Assembly: GCF_023218075.1 (NCBI RefSeq)
Contig: NZ_JALPTB010000030.1
Location: forward strand, 1-64,000
From: Rhodococcus sp. HM1
GTDB lineage: Bacteria > Actinomycetota > Actinomycetes > Mycobacteriales > Mycobacteriaceae
Length of the DNA: 64,000 nucleotides
Direction: 5' to 3'
Part shown: in pieces, positions 40,533 to 50,124 of the stretch
Layout of the letters: each line of letters begins with the position of its first letter
Position numbering within the stretch: the first letter of the stretch is position 1
The notes under the pieces: model-generated
Told to the model about the DNA's origin: nothing
Seen by the model: the letters and a program-made list of their open reading frames with translations, nothing else
The model's database searches: none
Translations under genes and position numbers: made by a program

Positions 40533-41633
40533 GTGCGCTTCCAGATACTCGACATCATCTTCAATCCGCCGCATCCGGTCACCGGCCGGGTCGTCCCGCC
40601 TGCCGACCGGCTCGAACGGGTCGTCGAGATGGCGGTGCTGGCCGAGCAGCTCGGCATCGACAGCTATTCGGTGGGGGAACGGCACGCGGGCGACGTGCTG
40701 TCGTCGAGCCCGACGGTCGTGCTCGGCGCGATTGCGCAGGCCACCGACCGGATTCTGCTGTCCACCGGCGTCACGGTCCTGTCCGTTCTCGATCCGGTCC
40801 GGGTCGCCGAGGATCTGAGCACCGTCGACCAGCTCAGCCGCGGTCGCCTCGAGATCGTGATCGGCAAGGGCAACGAGGTACTGCAGTATCCGCTGTTCGG
40901 GCTGGACATCGGCAGGCAATACGAATACCTGACGGAGAACTACGAACTGCTGCGCACCTTGCTGCGCGAGGAGCACGTCGACTGGACCGGGGACCACCGG
41001 CCGCCGCTCACCGACGTGACGACCCTGCCGCGACCGTTCGACGGACCCTTCCGCATCTGGCACGGCTCGGCGACGTCCGCGCACGCCGTCGACCTCGCCG
41101 CGAAGTGGGGCGATCCGATCGTGACCGCGAACGCGCTGCAGCCGCGGGAGAACTACAAGGTGCTCATCGACCGCTATCGCGAGCAGTACGCCGCGTACGG
41201 GCACGACCCCGAGAAGGCGTACGTCGGTTCGGGTTCGGGCGGATTGTTCCTCGCGGACACCACCGAGCAGGCGATCGACGAGTACCGGCCGATCTACGAA
41301 GGGATCGTCCGCCAGGCCGATCAGCGCAAGCACGATCCGGCGGCGGTCGGGAAGGTCACCAGCTTCCGCACCATCGAGGACGCGGTCGAACGGGGGCCGG
41401 CGCTGGTCGGTTCCCCGGAACGGGTCGCCGAGAAGATCCTCGACTACCACGCGAGTTTCGGGCACGTCCTGCAGTCGGTGTCCATCAACCACGTGCTGGA
41501 TTTCGAGCAGCAGAAGGACACCCTGCGCCGCTTCGCGGAGGAGGTGATCCCGCTGGTGCGCGCCGAACTGCCCCCGACCACGTTGTGGTCCGACGCGGAC
41601 CCCGACCGTGCGAAGGGCTTCGTCGTGGCCTGA
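40533..41633 (+). CDS. Luciferase-like (LLM) flavin- or F420-dependent oxidoreductase
   Basis: A 366-residue TIM-barrel protein of the bacterial luciferase family. Recognisable segments are DSYSVGERHAGDVLSSSP near residue 43, LSTVDQLSRGRLEIVIGKG near 105, and RIWHGSATSAHAVDLAAKWG near 172. Members use FMNH2 or F420 to oxidise or reduce small molecules. GTG 40533 is supported by the family N-terminus but has no clear ribosome site. The 283-bp divergent space towards the LuxR gene holds no further gene that I can support. Confidence 0.87.
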   Translation: MRFQILDIIFNPPHPVTGRVVPPADRLERVVEMAVLAEQLGIDSYSVGERHAGDVLSSSPTVVLGAIAQATDRILLSTGVTVLSVLDPVRVAEDLSTVDQLSRGRLEIVIGKGNEVLQYPLFGLDIGRQYEYLTENYELLRTLLREEHVDWTGDHRPPLTDVTTLPRPFDGPFRIWHGSATSAHAVDLAAKWGDPIVTANALQPRENYKVLIDRYREQYAAYGHDPEKAYVGSGSGGLFLADTTEQAIDEYRPIYEGIVRQADQRKHDPAAVGKVTSFRTIEDAVERGPALVGSPERVAEKILDYHASFGHVLQSVSINHVLDFEQQKDTLRRFAEEVIPLVRAELPPTTLWSDADPDRAKGFVVA

Positions 41634-41673
41634 CGAACCCGCGCGAGTCGACGGCCGGCAATACCATCACGAG

Positions 41674-42366
41674 ATGGCGACCGCCCTCTACTACGGTCTC
41701 GGTACTGCGCTTCCGATGCTCGTCGGTGCCGTCATCGGCCTGCGCTACGACCTGCCGAGGCCACTGCTGGCCGGACTTATGGCCTTCGGTGCCGGAGCGA
41801 TGGTCGCGGCGGTGTCGACCGAGCTGTTCCAGCCGGCGTTCGAGTCGGAAGGGGTCGTCGTCGCCGGGATCGCCCTGATGCTCGGTGCCCTGGTCTATGT
41901 GGTTGCCGACCACCTCATCGAGAACCGACTCGGATCTGCGGCGCTCGGTTTCGCCCTGATGCTCGGCGCACTCCTCGACGGGATCCCGGAGAACACGGCC
42001 CTCGGTGTCTCGCTCGGCGGCGAGGGCGGCGGTCTCGTCCTGCTGGTGGCGATCGCGGTGGGCAACGTGCCCGAAGCGGTCGCGGGTGCGGCGTCCATGC
42101 GCGCGCGACCGAACTTCGACCGCAGCCGGGCAGGTCTGCTGTGGACGACGACCGCAATCGTGCTCGTGCTGGTGGTGGTCGCTGCGAATGCCGCGGCGGA
42201 CTCGATCTCGGCGCAGTCGATCGCGGTGATCCAGGCGTTCGCCGGTGGCGCGACGATCGCCGTGCTCGCGGATTCGTTGATGCCCGAGGCGTACCGGGAG
42301 GGTGGGTGGTGGGTCGGGTTGTCGACCGCGGCGGGCTTCCTGGTCGCCTTCGCGCTCGGTGGCTGA
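41674..42366 (+). CDS. ZIP-like membrane transporter lacking the histidine motifs
   Basis: A 230-residue protein with about eight membrane helices and the general ZIP layout. In zinc-transporting ZIP proteins helix 4 and helix 5 carry HNxPEG and HExPE. Here the corresponding segments are LDGIPENTALG (about 101-111) and VGNVPEAVAGA (about 129-139). The proline/glutamate core remains but the histidines are replaced. A different metal or another function is possible. ATG 41674. It is a lone gene between the LLM oxidoreductase and the convergent cstA operon. Confidence 0.75.
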   Translation: MATALYYGLGTALPMLVGAVIGLRYDLPRPLLAGLMAFGAGAMVAAVSTELFQPAFESEGVVVAGIALMLGALVYVVADHLIENRLGSAALGFALMLGALLDGIPENTALGVSLGGEGGGLVLLVAIAVGNVPEAVAGAASMRARPNFDRSRAGLLWTTTAIVLVLVVVAANAAADSISAQSIAVIQAFAGGATIAVLADSLMPEAYREGGWWVGLSTAAGFLVAFALGG

Positions 42367-42387
42367 CGGCCCGCATCCACCGAACGT

Positions 42388-42570
42388 TCAGCAGCAGCGG
42401 GCGCCGGGATTCGAATCGGTCGCCGCGTGCCGGTCCCGCCAGTACTCGCGTTCGGTCGGCACCGGTTCGCCCGGGTGGAGCCGCCGGTGCAGTTCGACGT
42501 ACCGCGCGTAGTCGTGGTCGCCCATCAGCGCGCCGACCCACCACCAGACGCGGCGCAGCACGGCGGTCAC
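42388..42570 (-). CDS. YbdD/YjiX-family small protein, CstA partner
   Basis: A 60-residue protein with the family pattern VGALMGDHDYARYVELHRRLHPG, then REYWRDRH, ending in two cysteines (ARCC). YbdD/YjiX proteins are encoded directly after CstA/YjiY transporters and are thought to be needed for their function. The GTG start overlaps the cstA stop by 4 bp (GTGA), so the two are translated together. Confidence 0.9.
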   Translation of the reverse strand: MTAVLRRVWWWVGALMGDHDYARYVELHRRLHPGEPVPTEREYWRDRHAATDSNPGARCC

Positions 42571-44900
42571 GACGCACCGTCCTCGCTGTGCGGGTGCGTA
42601 TGCTCCCGGTGTGCATGATCGGGGTGCACGTGCGCCGCACCGGGCACCCGGACCTTCCCCGCATGGATCAGCTCGTCCCACTGTTTCTGCAGGTCCCGTT
42701 CGGCAGGGGTGGGCACGAATCCGGCGGGCGCGAAGATCTTCGACGGGACGTCGGGGGTTTCGGTCGTGGGCAGGCCACCGGCCCGCACCGCGCGCACGCA
42801 CACCACCACCCCGGCGGCGACGACGATGAGCACCAGCCCCGCGAACACGATCGACAGGGTGCCCTGGATGAACGTGTTGCGGATGACCGCGTTGATCGCC
42901 TCCGGGGTGCGCGCCGATCCGAAGCTGGTGGCGCCCGAGTTCTTCGCGTCGACGAACGCGCGGTGCTGCGCCCAGTAGCCGACCGCCCGATCGGACGAGA
43001 AGATCTTCTGCCACGACGCGGTCATCGTCACCACGAGATCCCACACGAGCGGCACCCCCGGAATCCACGCCCACTTGACCAGGCCCTTTTTCACGACGAT
43101 GGTCAGCACCACGGTCAGCGCGATCGCGGCGAGCAACTGGTTGGCGATACCGAACAGCGGGAACAGCGTGTTGATGCCGCCGAGCGGATCGGTGACGCCC
43201 ATCAGCAGGATCGCACCCCACAGCCCGACGACGACCAGCGTGCAGAACCAGGCGCCGGGACGCCAGGACGGATCCTTGAACCGGCGGGCGGGTCCACCGA
43301 AGTTGCCGAGCGAATCCGACAGCATGAACCGGGCCACGCGGGTGCCGGCGTCGACGGTGGTGAGGATGAACAGCGCCTCGAACATGATCGCGAAGTGGTA
43401 CCAGAACGATTTGAGGCTGTCGCCCCCGAACAGGTCGCTGAGCACCTGCGACATACCGAACGCGAGGGTCGGCGCCCCGCCGGTGCGGGAGATGATCGAC
43501 TCCTCGCCGACCGCTTCGGCGGCGACCGCGAGTTGCTCCGGCGTGATGTCCGGGCCGCCGAGACCGAGGCCGTTGACGTAGGCCGCGGCGGTCTCCGGGG
43601 TACCCCCGGTCAGGGCCTCGGGGGCGTTGAGCGCGAAGTACAGGTGCTGATCGATGATGCACGCGGTGACCAGCGCCATGATGGCGACGAACGACTCGGT
43701 CAGCATGCCGCCGTAGCCGATCAGCCGGATCTGCTTCTCCTTCTCGAGCAGCTTCGGGGTCGTGCCCGACGCGATCAGCGCATGGAAACCGGACAGCGCG
43801 CCGCACGCGATGGTGATGAACAGGAACGGGAACAGCGATCCGGCGAACGCGGGTCCGTTGCCGGCGATCGCGAACGGGGTGATGTCGGGCATCTCCAACG
43901 CCGGGCGGGCGATGAGGATACCGATGGCGAGCAGCGCGATCGTGCCGACCTTCATGAACGTCGACAGGTAGTCGCGCGGGGCCAGCAGCAGCCACACGGG
44001 CAGCACTGCCGCGGCGAAGCCGTAGGCGATGAGCAGCCACGCGATCGTCACCTTCGACAGCGTGAACCAGTCCGCGCCCCACTCGGTTTCGGCGACCCAG
44101 CCGCCGCCGATGATCGCCAGCAGCAGCAGGACCACGCCGATGACCGAGACCTCCGCGACCTTCCCGGGTCGCAGGTACCGCAGGTACACGCCCATGAACA
44201 GCGCGATCGGGATGGTCATGGCGATGGAGAACAGGCCCCACGGGCTCTCGGCGAGCGCGTTGACGACGACCAGCGCGAGCACCGCGATGAGAATGATCAT
44301 GATGACGAACACGGCGATCAGTGCGGCGACGCCGCCGATCGGGCCGAGCTCGTCACGGGCCATCTGGCCGAGGCTGCGGCCGCGCCGCCGCGACGAGATC
44401 CACAGCACCAGGAAATCCTGGACGGCCCCGGCGAACACGACACCGACGATGATCCAGAGGGTTCCCGGCAGGTATCCCATCTGCGCGGCCAGGACCGGGC
44501 CGACGAGGGGACCGGCCCCGGCGATCGCCGCGAAGTGATGACCGAACAGCACCCGGCGGTCGGTCGGCATGTAGTCCTTGCCGTTCTCCAACTCCTCGGC
44601 CGGTGTCGCCCGTTCGTCGCGCGGTTGCACGATCTTGCGTTCGATGAACCGCGCATAGAAGCGGAACGCGATCAGATAGCTGCACACCGCAGCGATCACG
44701 AACCACACCGCGTTGATGTTCTCGCCGCGCACCAGGGCGATCATCGCCCACGCGATCGCACCGAGAATCGCCAGGACGAGGAAGACGACGCGGGCGGTGG
44801 GGGAGATCGGCGTCCGGTCCACGACCCCGACCGGAGGGAGGTCGGGATCGGTCCGCAGATGCTCGATGTCCCCGCGTGTTCCTGCCGGTTCGACTGCCAT
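42567..44900 (-). CDS. cstA: Carbon starvation protein A, peptide/pyruvate transporter
   Basis: A 777-residue integral membrane protein with about 16-18 helices. FGHHFAAIAGAGPLVGPVLAAQ and GYGGMLTESFVAIMAL are CstA family signatures. E. coli homologues import pyruvate or peptides during carbon starvation. The C-terminal tail is unusually histidine rich (HVHPDHAHREHTHPHSED) and could bind metal. ATG 44900 has GGGGAGGAG upstream, and a 16-bp palindrome abuts that site. It forms an operon with the ybdD-like gene. Confidence 0.95.
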   Translation of the reverse strand: MAVEPAGTRGDIEHLRTDPDLPPVGVVDRTPISPTARVVFLVLAILGAIAWAMIALVRGENINAVWFVIAAVCSYLIAFRFYARFIERKIVQPRDERATPAEELENGKDYMPTDRRVLFGHHFAAIAGAGPLVGPVLAAQMGYLPGTLWIIVGVVFAGAVQDFLVLWISSRRRGRSLGQMARDELGPIGGVAALIAVFVIMIILIAVLALVVVNALAESPWGLFSIAMTIPIALFMGVYLRYLRPGKVAEVSVIGVVLLLLAIIGGGWVAETEWGADWFTLSKVTIAWLLIAYGFAAAVLPVWLLLAPRDYLSTFMKVGTIALLAIGILIARPALEMPDITPFAIAGNGPAFAGSLFPFLFITIACGALSGFHALIASGTTPKLLEKEKQIRLIGYGGMLTESFVAIMALVTACIIDQHLYFALNAPEALTGGTPETAAAYVNGLGLGGPDITPEQLAVAAEAVGEESIISRTGGAPTLAFGMSQVLSDLFGGDSLKSFWYHFAIMFEALFILTTVDAGTRVARFMLSDSLGNFGGPARRFKDPSWRPGAWFCTLVVVGLWGAILLMGVTDPLGGINTLFPLFGIANQLLAAIALTVVLTIVVKKGLVKWAWIPGVPLVWDLVVTMTASWQKIFSSDRAVGYWAQHRAFVDAKNSGATSFGSARTPEAINAVIRNTFIQGTLSIVFAGLVLIVVAAGVVVCVRAVRAGGLPTTETPDVPSKIFAPAGFVPTPAERDLQKQWDELIHAGKVRVPGAAHVHPDHAHREHTHPHSEDGAS

Positions 44901-44911
44901 GTCGGCTCCTC

Positions 44912-44927
44912 CCCGGGTCGACCCGGG
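44912..44927. promoter_or_regulatory. 16-bp palindrome next to the cstA ribosome site
   Basis: CCCGGGTCGACCCGGG is a perfect palindrome that ends 12 nt upstream of the cstA ATG and touches its GGGGAGGAG ribosome site. It may be an operator or, as RNA, a hairpin that limits translation. Confidence 0.45.
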
Positions 44928-45049
44928 TCGGTGGTCCGATCGGCGGGACGAACCTCGTCGGCTGCACGTGATGTGACAGCCGTCACGCTACCGTCTGGTG
45001 GCGGGCGGGAACGGGAAAAACCGGGGATGCCGCGTCCGGCGGCAGTGGA

Positions 45050-45718
45050 TCAGGACTGGGCGCTGAGCCGTGCCTTCTCCAGCGCGCCGAGCGTGCGCAT
45101 GATGGTGGCCTTCTGCTTCTCGAGGTCGCTGCGGCGGGCGCGCGCCGCCAGGCCGGTCTGCTCGGCGACGAGCGCGAGCTGCGCGTCGATCGCGGAGAGC
45201 TGGTCGAGCAGCGCGAGGGCGCGGGCCTGGATCTCGTCGACGTCGACGGCGTCGGTGCGCACGGGTGCGGGAGCGGGCTCGGAGGAGCTGCGGGACGACG
45301 AGGGGCGCGGCGACGCGGTGCGCGGCTTCGAGGCGCGGGCCGGGGCGTTCTCGGCGACCACGGCGGCGGCGCGCGGACGGAGGGCCTTGCGCACGAGCGC
45401 CGGATCGGGCTGCTCGGCGAGCCGAATGTCGTTGAGGGCGCGGCGGGCATCGCGTGCGGCGAGGCGGTGCTCGTACTCTTCCTCGTCGTCGGACTGGAGG
45501 GTTCCGCCGATCGGGCGCAGGCCGTACATGCCGACGAACTTGCGCGCTTCCTCGATGATGTCCTCGTGCTTGCGGCAGGTCGCGCAGCGCGGCTCGTTGC
45601 GGTACTCCTCGACGCCCTCGAGGTCGCCGCACCATACGCAGGCACCCGGTGTCCACCGTCGTGCTGTCCGGATTGTCGCGGATTCGGTGGGGGCCTCGAG
45701 AGTCTGCGCGTCGATCAC
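45050..45718 (-). CDS. Conserved hypothetical protein with zinc-ribbon-like CxxC pairs
   Basis: A 222-residue protein. Two CxxC pairs (CVWC and CATC, about residues 27-49) suggest a small zinc ribbon. A helical stretch follows (RKFVGMYGLRPIGG, then an acidic DDEEEYEHRLAARDARRAL), then a Ser/Pro/Arg-rich linker, and a C-terminal coiled coil (about 160-222; LDQLSAIDAQLALVAEQTGL). I do not recognise a named family. The layout suggests a nucleic-acid or protein-binding adaptor, but that is inference. It is a lone gene downstream of the 45.7-45.9 kb gap. Confidence 0.7.
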   Translation of the reverse strand: MIDAQTLEAPTESATIRTARRWTPGACVWCGDLEGVEEYRNEPRCATCRKHEDIIEEARKFVGMYGLRPIGGTLQSDDEEEYEHRLAARDARRALNDIRLAEQPDPALVRKALRPRAAAVVAENAPARASKPRTASPRPSSSRSSSEPAPAPVRTDAVDVDEIQARALALLDQLSAIDAQLALVAEQTGLAARARRSDLEKQKATIMRTLGALEKARLSAQS

Positions 45719-45888
45719 GAGGAGCCACCTTAAGTGAAAATCGGGCGGCCACGGCGCGTGGGACGGACGTGACCTGCGGGGACGGACGGGAAAGTGACGA
45801 AGATCATGTTAGCGGGGCGACCGCGTTAGGCAAAGTGTTGCGGCACAGCGCTTTCCGTACCGGCCGGTCTGCTGGTTTCCGTCGGCCG

Positions 45889-46518
45889 TCAGGTGGCGGT
45901 CGCCGCGGTGAGCCATTCCACGAGCGGACGGAAACGGCGCCAGGCGTCACGGACCTCGTCGAGCGTGCGGGCGCTGTCGAGCCACGGGGGCGACTGTTCG
46001 GTGCGTCCCGCGGTGAGCGCCTTGTGGCGCATCAGGTCGAGCCGCGGGTGGTCGGGGTCGACCCCGCGCGGACGCGTCTTCAGTTGGGCGCCACCGATTT
46101 CGAAACCTTCCCGGCGCAGCTTTCGGATCAGTTTCTCGAGCTGGGTGCCGCGCCGTTGGTCGTCGACGGCCGCACGGTACGCCTCGATCTGTGCACCGGA
46201 TCCGGCGTAGAAGCCGCCGGCGACGACCAGACCCGCCGCGTCGACCTGCACGTAGTAGCCGACGCCCGGAGCGGTCTGCACGAAGCCGCCCTGGTGTGTC
46301 TTGTACGGCGTCTTGTCCTTGCTGAACCGGACATCGCGATAGGGCCGAAAGACCTTGCCGGTACCGAATTCCGGCTCCAGTTCGGCGAGCAGCGCAAGCA
46401 TCGGGCCGCGCACGCAGTCGTCGTAGACGGCCTTGTGCGCGGCCCAGAATGCCTTGCTGTTGTCGGCTTCGAGATCCTCGTAGAAGTCGAGTGCGGCGAC
46501 GGGGAATCCAGTGAACAC
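45889..46518 (-). CDS. DUF2461 family protein
   Basis: A 209-residue protein with the DUF2461/TIGR02453 pattern: FYEDLEADNSKAFWAAHK near the start, KVFRPYRDVRFSKDKTPYKTHQG and GYYVQVDAAGLVVAGGFYAG in the middle, and PRLDLMRHKAL later. Members are widespread in bacteria and fungi and have no established activity. It lies 28 bp upstream of the stop of prs on the same strand, so it may be read from the glmU-prs transcript. Confidence 0.88.
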   Translation of the reverse strand: MFTGFPVAALDFYEDLEADNSKAFWAAHKAVYDDCVRGPMLALLAELEPEFGTGKVFRPYRDVRFSKDKTPYKTHQGGFVQTAPGVGYYVQVDAAGLVVAGGFYAGSGAQIEAYRAAVDDQRRGTQLEKLIRKLRREGFEIGGAQLKTRPRGVDPDHPRLDLMRHKALTAGRTEQSPPWLDSARTLDEVRDAWRRFRPLVEWLTAATAT

Positions 46519-46546
46519 CCCGACAGTGTGCCCTGTGGAACGGGTT

Positions 46547-47524
46547 TCAGGCCACGCCGTTGAACAGCGACGTCACCGAGCCGTTCTCGAACACCTCGCG
46601 GATCGTCTGCGCCAGGAGCGGAGCGATCGACAGCACGGTGAGGGTCTCGAACTGCTTCTCCGGCGGGATCGGCAGCGTGTTGGTGACGATGACCTCCTTG
46701 GCGCCGCACGCGGCGAGGCGCTCTGCGGCCGGGTCGGACAGCACACCGTGCGTCGCGGCGATGATGACGTCACCGGCGCCGGCCTCCTTGAGGACCCGCA
46801 CCGCGCCGGCGATGGTGCCGCCGGTGTCGATCATGTCGTCGATCAGGATGCAGGTGCGGCCCTCGACCTCACCGACCACGCGATTGGACTTGACCTGGTT
46901 CGGCACCAGCGGATCGCGGGTCTTGTGGATGAACGCCAGCGGGGCACCACCGAGGGTGTCGGCCCACTTCTCGGCGACGCGGACGCGACCCGAGTCGGGG
47001 GATACCACGGCGATGTTGTCGACGCCGTAGTGGCCGCGGATGTACTCCGCGAGCTGACCCTGCGCGTGCATGTGGTCGACCGGGCCGTCGAAGAAGCCCT
47101 GGATCTGGTCGGTGTGCAGGTCGACGGTGATGATGCGGTCGGCACCGGCGGTCTTGAGCAGGTCGGCGATCAGGCGAGCCGAGATGGGCTCGCGGCCGCG
47201 GTGCTTCTTGTCCTGACGGGCGTAGGGGTAGAACGGCAGGATCGCGGTGATGCGCTTGGCCGAACCACGCTTGAGCGCGTCGATCATGATGAGCTGCTCC
47301 ATCACCCACTGGTTCAGCGGGAACGGATGGCTCTGCAGCACGAAGGCGTCGGAGCCACGCACCGACTCCTCGAACCGCACGAAGGTCTCGCCGTTGGCGA
47401 AGTCACGCGCGGTCTGCGGCGTGACCTGGATGCCCAGTTCCTTCGAGACCTGCTCCGCCAGCTCGGGGTGTGCCCGGCCGGCGAAGAGCATCAGGTTCTT
47501 CTGATTGTCGATCCAATTGGTCAC
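46547..47524 (-). CDS. prs: Ribose-phosphate pyrophosphokinase
   Basis: A 325-residue cytosolic enzyme that makes PRPP from ribose 5-phosphate and ATP, feeding nucleotide, histidine, tryptophan and arabinan (DPA) synthesis. The PRPP-binding loop [14 protein letters not shown], the flexible-loop segment [17 protein letters not shown] and the N-terminal [14 protein letters not shown] are present. GTG 47524 overlaps the glmU stop by 4 bp, giving the conserved glmU-prs pair. Confidence 0.97.
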   Translation of the reverse strand: MTNWIDNQKNLMLFAGRAHPELAEQVSKELGIQVTPQTARDFANGETFVRFEESVRGSDAFVLQSHPFPLNQWVMEQLIMIDALKRGSAKRITAILPFYPYARQDKKHRGREPISARLIADLLKTAGADRIITVDLHTDQIQGFFDGPVDHMHAQGQLAEYIRGHYGVDNIAVVSPDSGRVRVAEKWADTLGGAPLAFIHKTRDPLVPNQVKSNRVVGEVEGRTCILIDDMIDTGGTIAGAVRVLKEAGAGDVIIAATHGVLSDPAAERLAACGAKEVIVTNTLPIPPEKQFETLTVLSIAPLLAQTIREVFENGSVTSLFNGVA

Positions 47525-48999
47525 TGGTCCAGGCCGTCCTTTTGCGGTTCGTTCTCTTGCTGCTGCTGCGACGCCAACGATGCTGCCTCAGCGGCGGGGG
47601 TCCCGGCTCGATTTCGCTGGACCCATCCTTCAATATTGCGCTGTGGCGCACCCGACACTGCCAGCGCCCCCGGTGGAACGTTCCGCCGGAGCACCGTCCC
47701 GGCGCCCGTGTACGCGCCGTCGCCCACCGTCAGGGGGGCCACGAACATGGTGTCGGAACCGGTCCGCACGTGCGATCCGACGACGGTCCGGTACTTCTTG
47801 ACCCCGTCGTAGTTCACGAACACGCTCGACGCGCCGATGTTGGAATGCTCACCGATCGTCGCGTCCCCGACATAGGTCAGGTGCGGCACCTTCGAATGCG
47901 CTCCGATCTGCGCGTTCTTCGTTTCGACGAACGTGCCGATCTTGCCTTCGGCGCCGAGTTCGCTGCCCGGTCGAAGGTACGCGAAGGGGCCGACGGATGC
48001 GTCCGCGCCGATCACCGAATCCGATCCGTGGGTCCGCACCACCGACGCTCCGGCACCGACCTGCACATCGGTCAGGGTGGTGTCCGGCCCGATCACCGCG
48101 TCCTCACCGATCGACGTGCGCCCGTGCAGTTGCACACCCGGGTGCAGCGTCACGTCCGGTGCGAGGGTGACGTCGACGTCGACCCACGTGGTCGCCGGGT
48201 CGATCACCGTCACACCCTCGCGCATCCAGTACTCGAGGGTGCGGCGGTTCAGTTCGGCCGCGAGCGCCGCGAGCTGCACACGGTCGTTCGCTCCGGCGAC
48301 GCTCACCGCGTCGTCGGTGTAGTGGGCGCGCACGGTCAGCCCCTCGCCGCGGGCGATCGACACGACGTCGGTCAGGTACAGCTCGCCCTGCGCATTGTCG
48401 GCGCTGAGCTTGCCGAGCGCCGAGCGCAGCGCGGCGACGTCGAACGCATACACACCGGCGTTCACCTCGGTGATCGCCAGCTGGGTCGGGGTCGCTTCCT
48501 TGTGCTCGATGATCGCGGTGACGTCGCCGTCGGTGGTGCGCAGGATCCGGCCGTAGCCGGTGGGGTCGGCCGCGGTCGTGGTGAGCACGGTGACGGCCGC
48601 AGCTTCGGGTTCGGCGTGCGTCTCCAGCAGGGCGCGCAGCGTGTCGCTGTCGAGCAGCGGGACGTCCGCGGCCGTGACGACGACGGTGCCGGCGAAGTCG
48701 TCGGGAAGGGTGGTCAGTGCGCACTCGACGGCGTGGCCCGTGCCGAGCTGCTCGTCCTGCACGGCGACGCGAACGTCTCCGTCGAGGTGGGCTGCGAGGT
48801 CGGTGACGGCGGTGGAGATGCGTTCACGGTCGTGACCGACGACCACGACCAGGTGATCCGGGTCGAGCGCCGCCGCCGCGCGCACGGAATGCTCGAGCAT
48901 GGTGCGGCCGCCGAGCGAATGCAGCACCTTGGGGGTCTTGGACCGCATCCTCGTACCCGCTCCGGCGGCCAGGACGACTATTGCGGTCTGCACTTGCAT
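47521..48999 (-). CDS. glmU: Bifunctional GlmU: N-acetyltransferase/uridyltransferase
   Basis: A 492-residue enzyme that acetylates glucosamine 1-phosphate and then transfers UMP to give UDP-GlcNAc, the precursor of peptidoglycan and the mycolyl-arabinogalactan linker. The nucleotidyltransferase motif [17 protein letters not shown] is at about 12-28. The C-terminal half shows left-handed beta-helix hexapeptides and the acetyltransferase site [16 protein letters not shown] Gln/Glu-rich tail ends the protein. ATG 48999 has GAGGGAG upstream; the frame extends further but without family match. Followed by prs. Confidence 0.96.
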   Translation of the reverse strand: MQVQTAIVVLAAGAGTRMRSKTPKVLHSLGGRTMLEHSVRAAAALDPDHLVVVVGHDRERISTAVTDLAAHLDGDVRVAVQDEQLGTGHAVECALTTLPDDFAGTVVVTAADVPLLDSDTLRALLETHAEPEAAAVTVLTTTAADPTGYGRILRTTDGDVTAIIEHKEATPTQLAITEVNAGVYAFDVAALRSALGKLSADNAQGELYLTDVVSIARGEGLTVRAHYTDDAVSVAGANDRVQLAALAAELNRRTLEYWMREGVTVIDPATTWVDVDVTLAPDVTLHPGVQLHGRTSIGEDAVIGPDTTLTDVQVGAGASVVRTHGSDSVIGADASVGPFAYLRPGSELGAEGKIGTFVETKNAQIGAHSKVPHLTYVGDATIGEHSNIGASSVFVNYDGVKKYRTVVGSHVRTGSDTMFVAPLTVGDGAYTGAGTVLRRNVPPGALAVSGAPQRNIEGWVQRNRAGTPAAEAASLASQQQQENEPQKDGLDQ

Positions 49000-49070
49000 G
49001 AAGCTCCCTCGACGTTCGACATGCGTCATGGACGAGCGTGTGAGGGCCGGGTCGGCCCCCGTTCGCCTTG

Positions 49071-49142
49071 CTCCGCCGCCAGGACTCGAACCTGAACTAT
49101 CTGAACCAAAATCAGAGGTGCTGCCGATTACACCACGGCGGA
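49071..49142 (-). tRNA. tRNA-Gln (anticodon UUG)
   Basis: A 72-nt tRNA on the minus strand. The acceptor stem TCCGCCG/CGGCGGA is fully paired, the anticodon stem is TCTGA/TCAGA with loop TTTTGGT (anticodon TTG), and the T-arm contains GGTTCGAGTCC. The discriminator is G and CCA is not encoded. It lies between glmU and tetR, the same place as the glutamine tRNA in M. tuberculosis. Confidence 0.95.
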
Positions 49143-49312
49143 TCGCCGCACGTCCGCGAAGTGAACCCCGGGGCGTGCGGTGTGATCCTCGCATGCCGAT
49201 ACGGTCGGCGTCGAACGCGGGGCGGAGACGAGGCGGTCCGCACGGCCCGCAGATTAGGCTCGGCTCCGGGGCCCAGCGTGCAAGCAGGTGTGGCGCCGGA
49301 AAGGAAACCGTC

Positions 49313-49954
49313 GTGTCGCGAACACCGCAACATCAATCGGAGCGGACACCGCGTATCCGCATGACCGGTACGCAACGCCGCGAGCAGTTGATCGAGATCG
49401 GCCGGGCCCTGTTCGCCGAGCGCGGTTACGAGGGCACGTCCATCGAGGAGATCGCGCAGCGCGCCGCCGTGTCCAAGCCCGTCGTCTACGAACACTTCGG
49501 CGGGAAGGAAGGGCTCTACGCCGTGGTCGTGGACCGCGAGATGACCATCCTCATGTCGATGGTCACCGAGAGCCTGACGCGGAACCGGTCCCGCGTCCGC
49601 GTCGAACGGGCCGCGCTCGCGCTGCTCACCTACATCGAGGAACGCACCGACGGTTTCCGCATCCTGGTGCGCGACTCCCCGGTCGCCGCCGAGGAAGGCA
49701 CCTACTCGAGCCTGCTCAACGAGGCGATGCGTCAGGTCGGCACCCTGCTCGCCGGCGACTTCGCCCGCCGCGGCCTGGACCCGGACCTTGCGCCGCTCTA
49801 TGCGCAGGCCCTCGTCGGCATGGTCGCGACCACCGCGACCTGGTGGCTCGACGAACGCAGCCCGTCGAAGGAGGTCGTCGCGGCGCACCTGGTGAACCTG
49901 TGCTGGAACGGCCTGACCCGGCTCGAAGCCGATCCGACGCTCGGCGCCGATTGA
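49313..49954 (+). CDS. TetR-family regulator (Rv1019-like position)
   Basis: A 213-residue TetR protein. The HTH occupies about 20-65 ([40 protein letters not shown]). The C-terminal ligand domain contains [26 protein letters not shown] 49313 follows AAAGGAAACC. It sits between the glutamine tRNA and the mfd region, as does Rv1019 in M. tuberculosis. The inducer is unknown. TACAGT near its 3' end (49955-49960) may be the -10 for the next regulator. Confidence 0.93.
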   Translation: MSRTPQHQSERTPRIRMTGTQRREQLIEIGRALFAERGYEGTSIEEIAQRAAVSKPVVYEHFGGKEGLYAVVVDREMTILMSMVTESLTRNRSRVRVERAALALLTYIEERTDGFRILVRDSPVAAEEGTYSSLLNEAMRQVGTLLAGDFARRGLDPDLAPLYAQALVGMVATTATWWLDERSPSKEVVAAHLVNLCWNGLTRLEADPTLGAD

Positions 49955-50040
49955 TACAGTCGAAAGTCCGCGAATACCGAGGTAGACGACACCGCGGTGG
50001 TACCGTTGCCCGGCCGATTCGTAGAAGCGACGGGATTGAG

Positions 50041-50124
50041 GTGACAGTGGTTTCCCGCACGTCGATTGCCTGTGCCGAGCGCGTCCGGGCCGAGCGCCCT
50101 GTTCCCGTTCGCCGGGGGCGCTGA
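50041..50124 (+). CDS. Possible 27-residue leader peptide upstream of a TetR gene
   Basis: GTG 50041 opens a 27-codon frame whose TGA (50122-50124) ends one base before the TetR ATG at 50126. The peptide is arginine rich (VRAERPVPVRRGR at its end). GGGATTGAG upstream is a weak ribosome site. Since the TetR start has no strong ribosome site of its own, termination-reinitiation coupling is plausible. No homology is recognised and it could be chance. Confidence 0.3.
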   Translation: MTVVSRTSIACAERVRAERPVPVRRGR

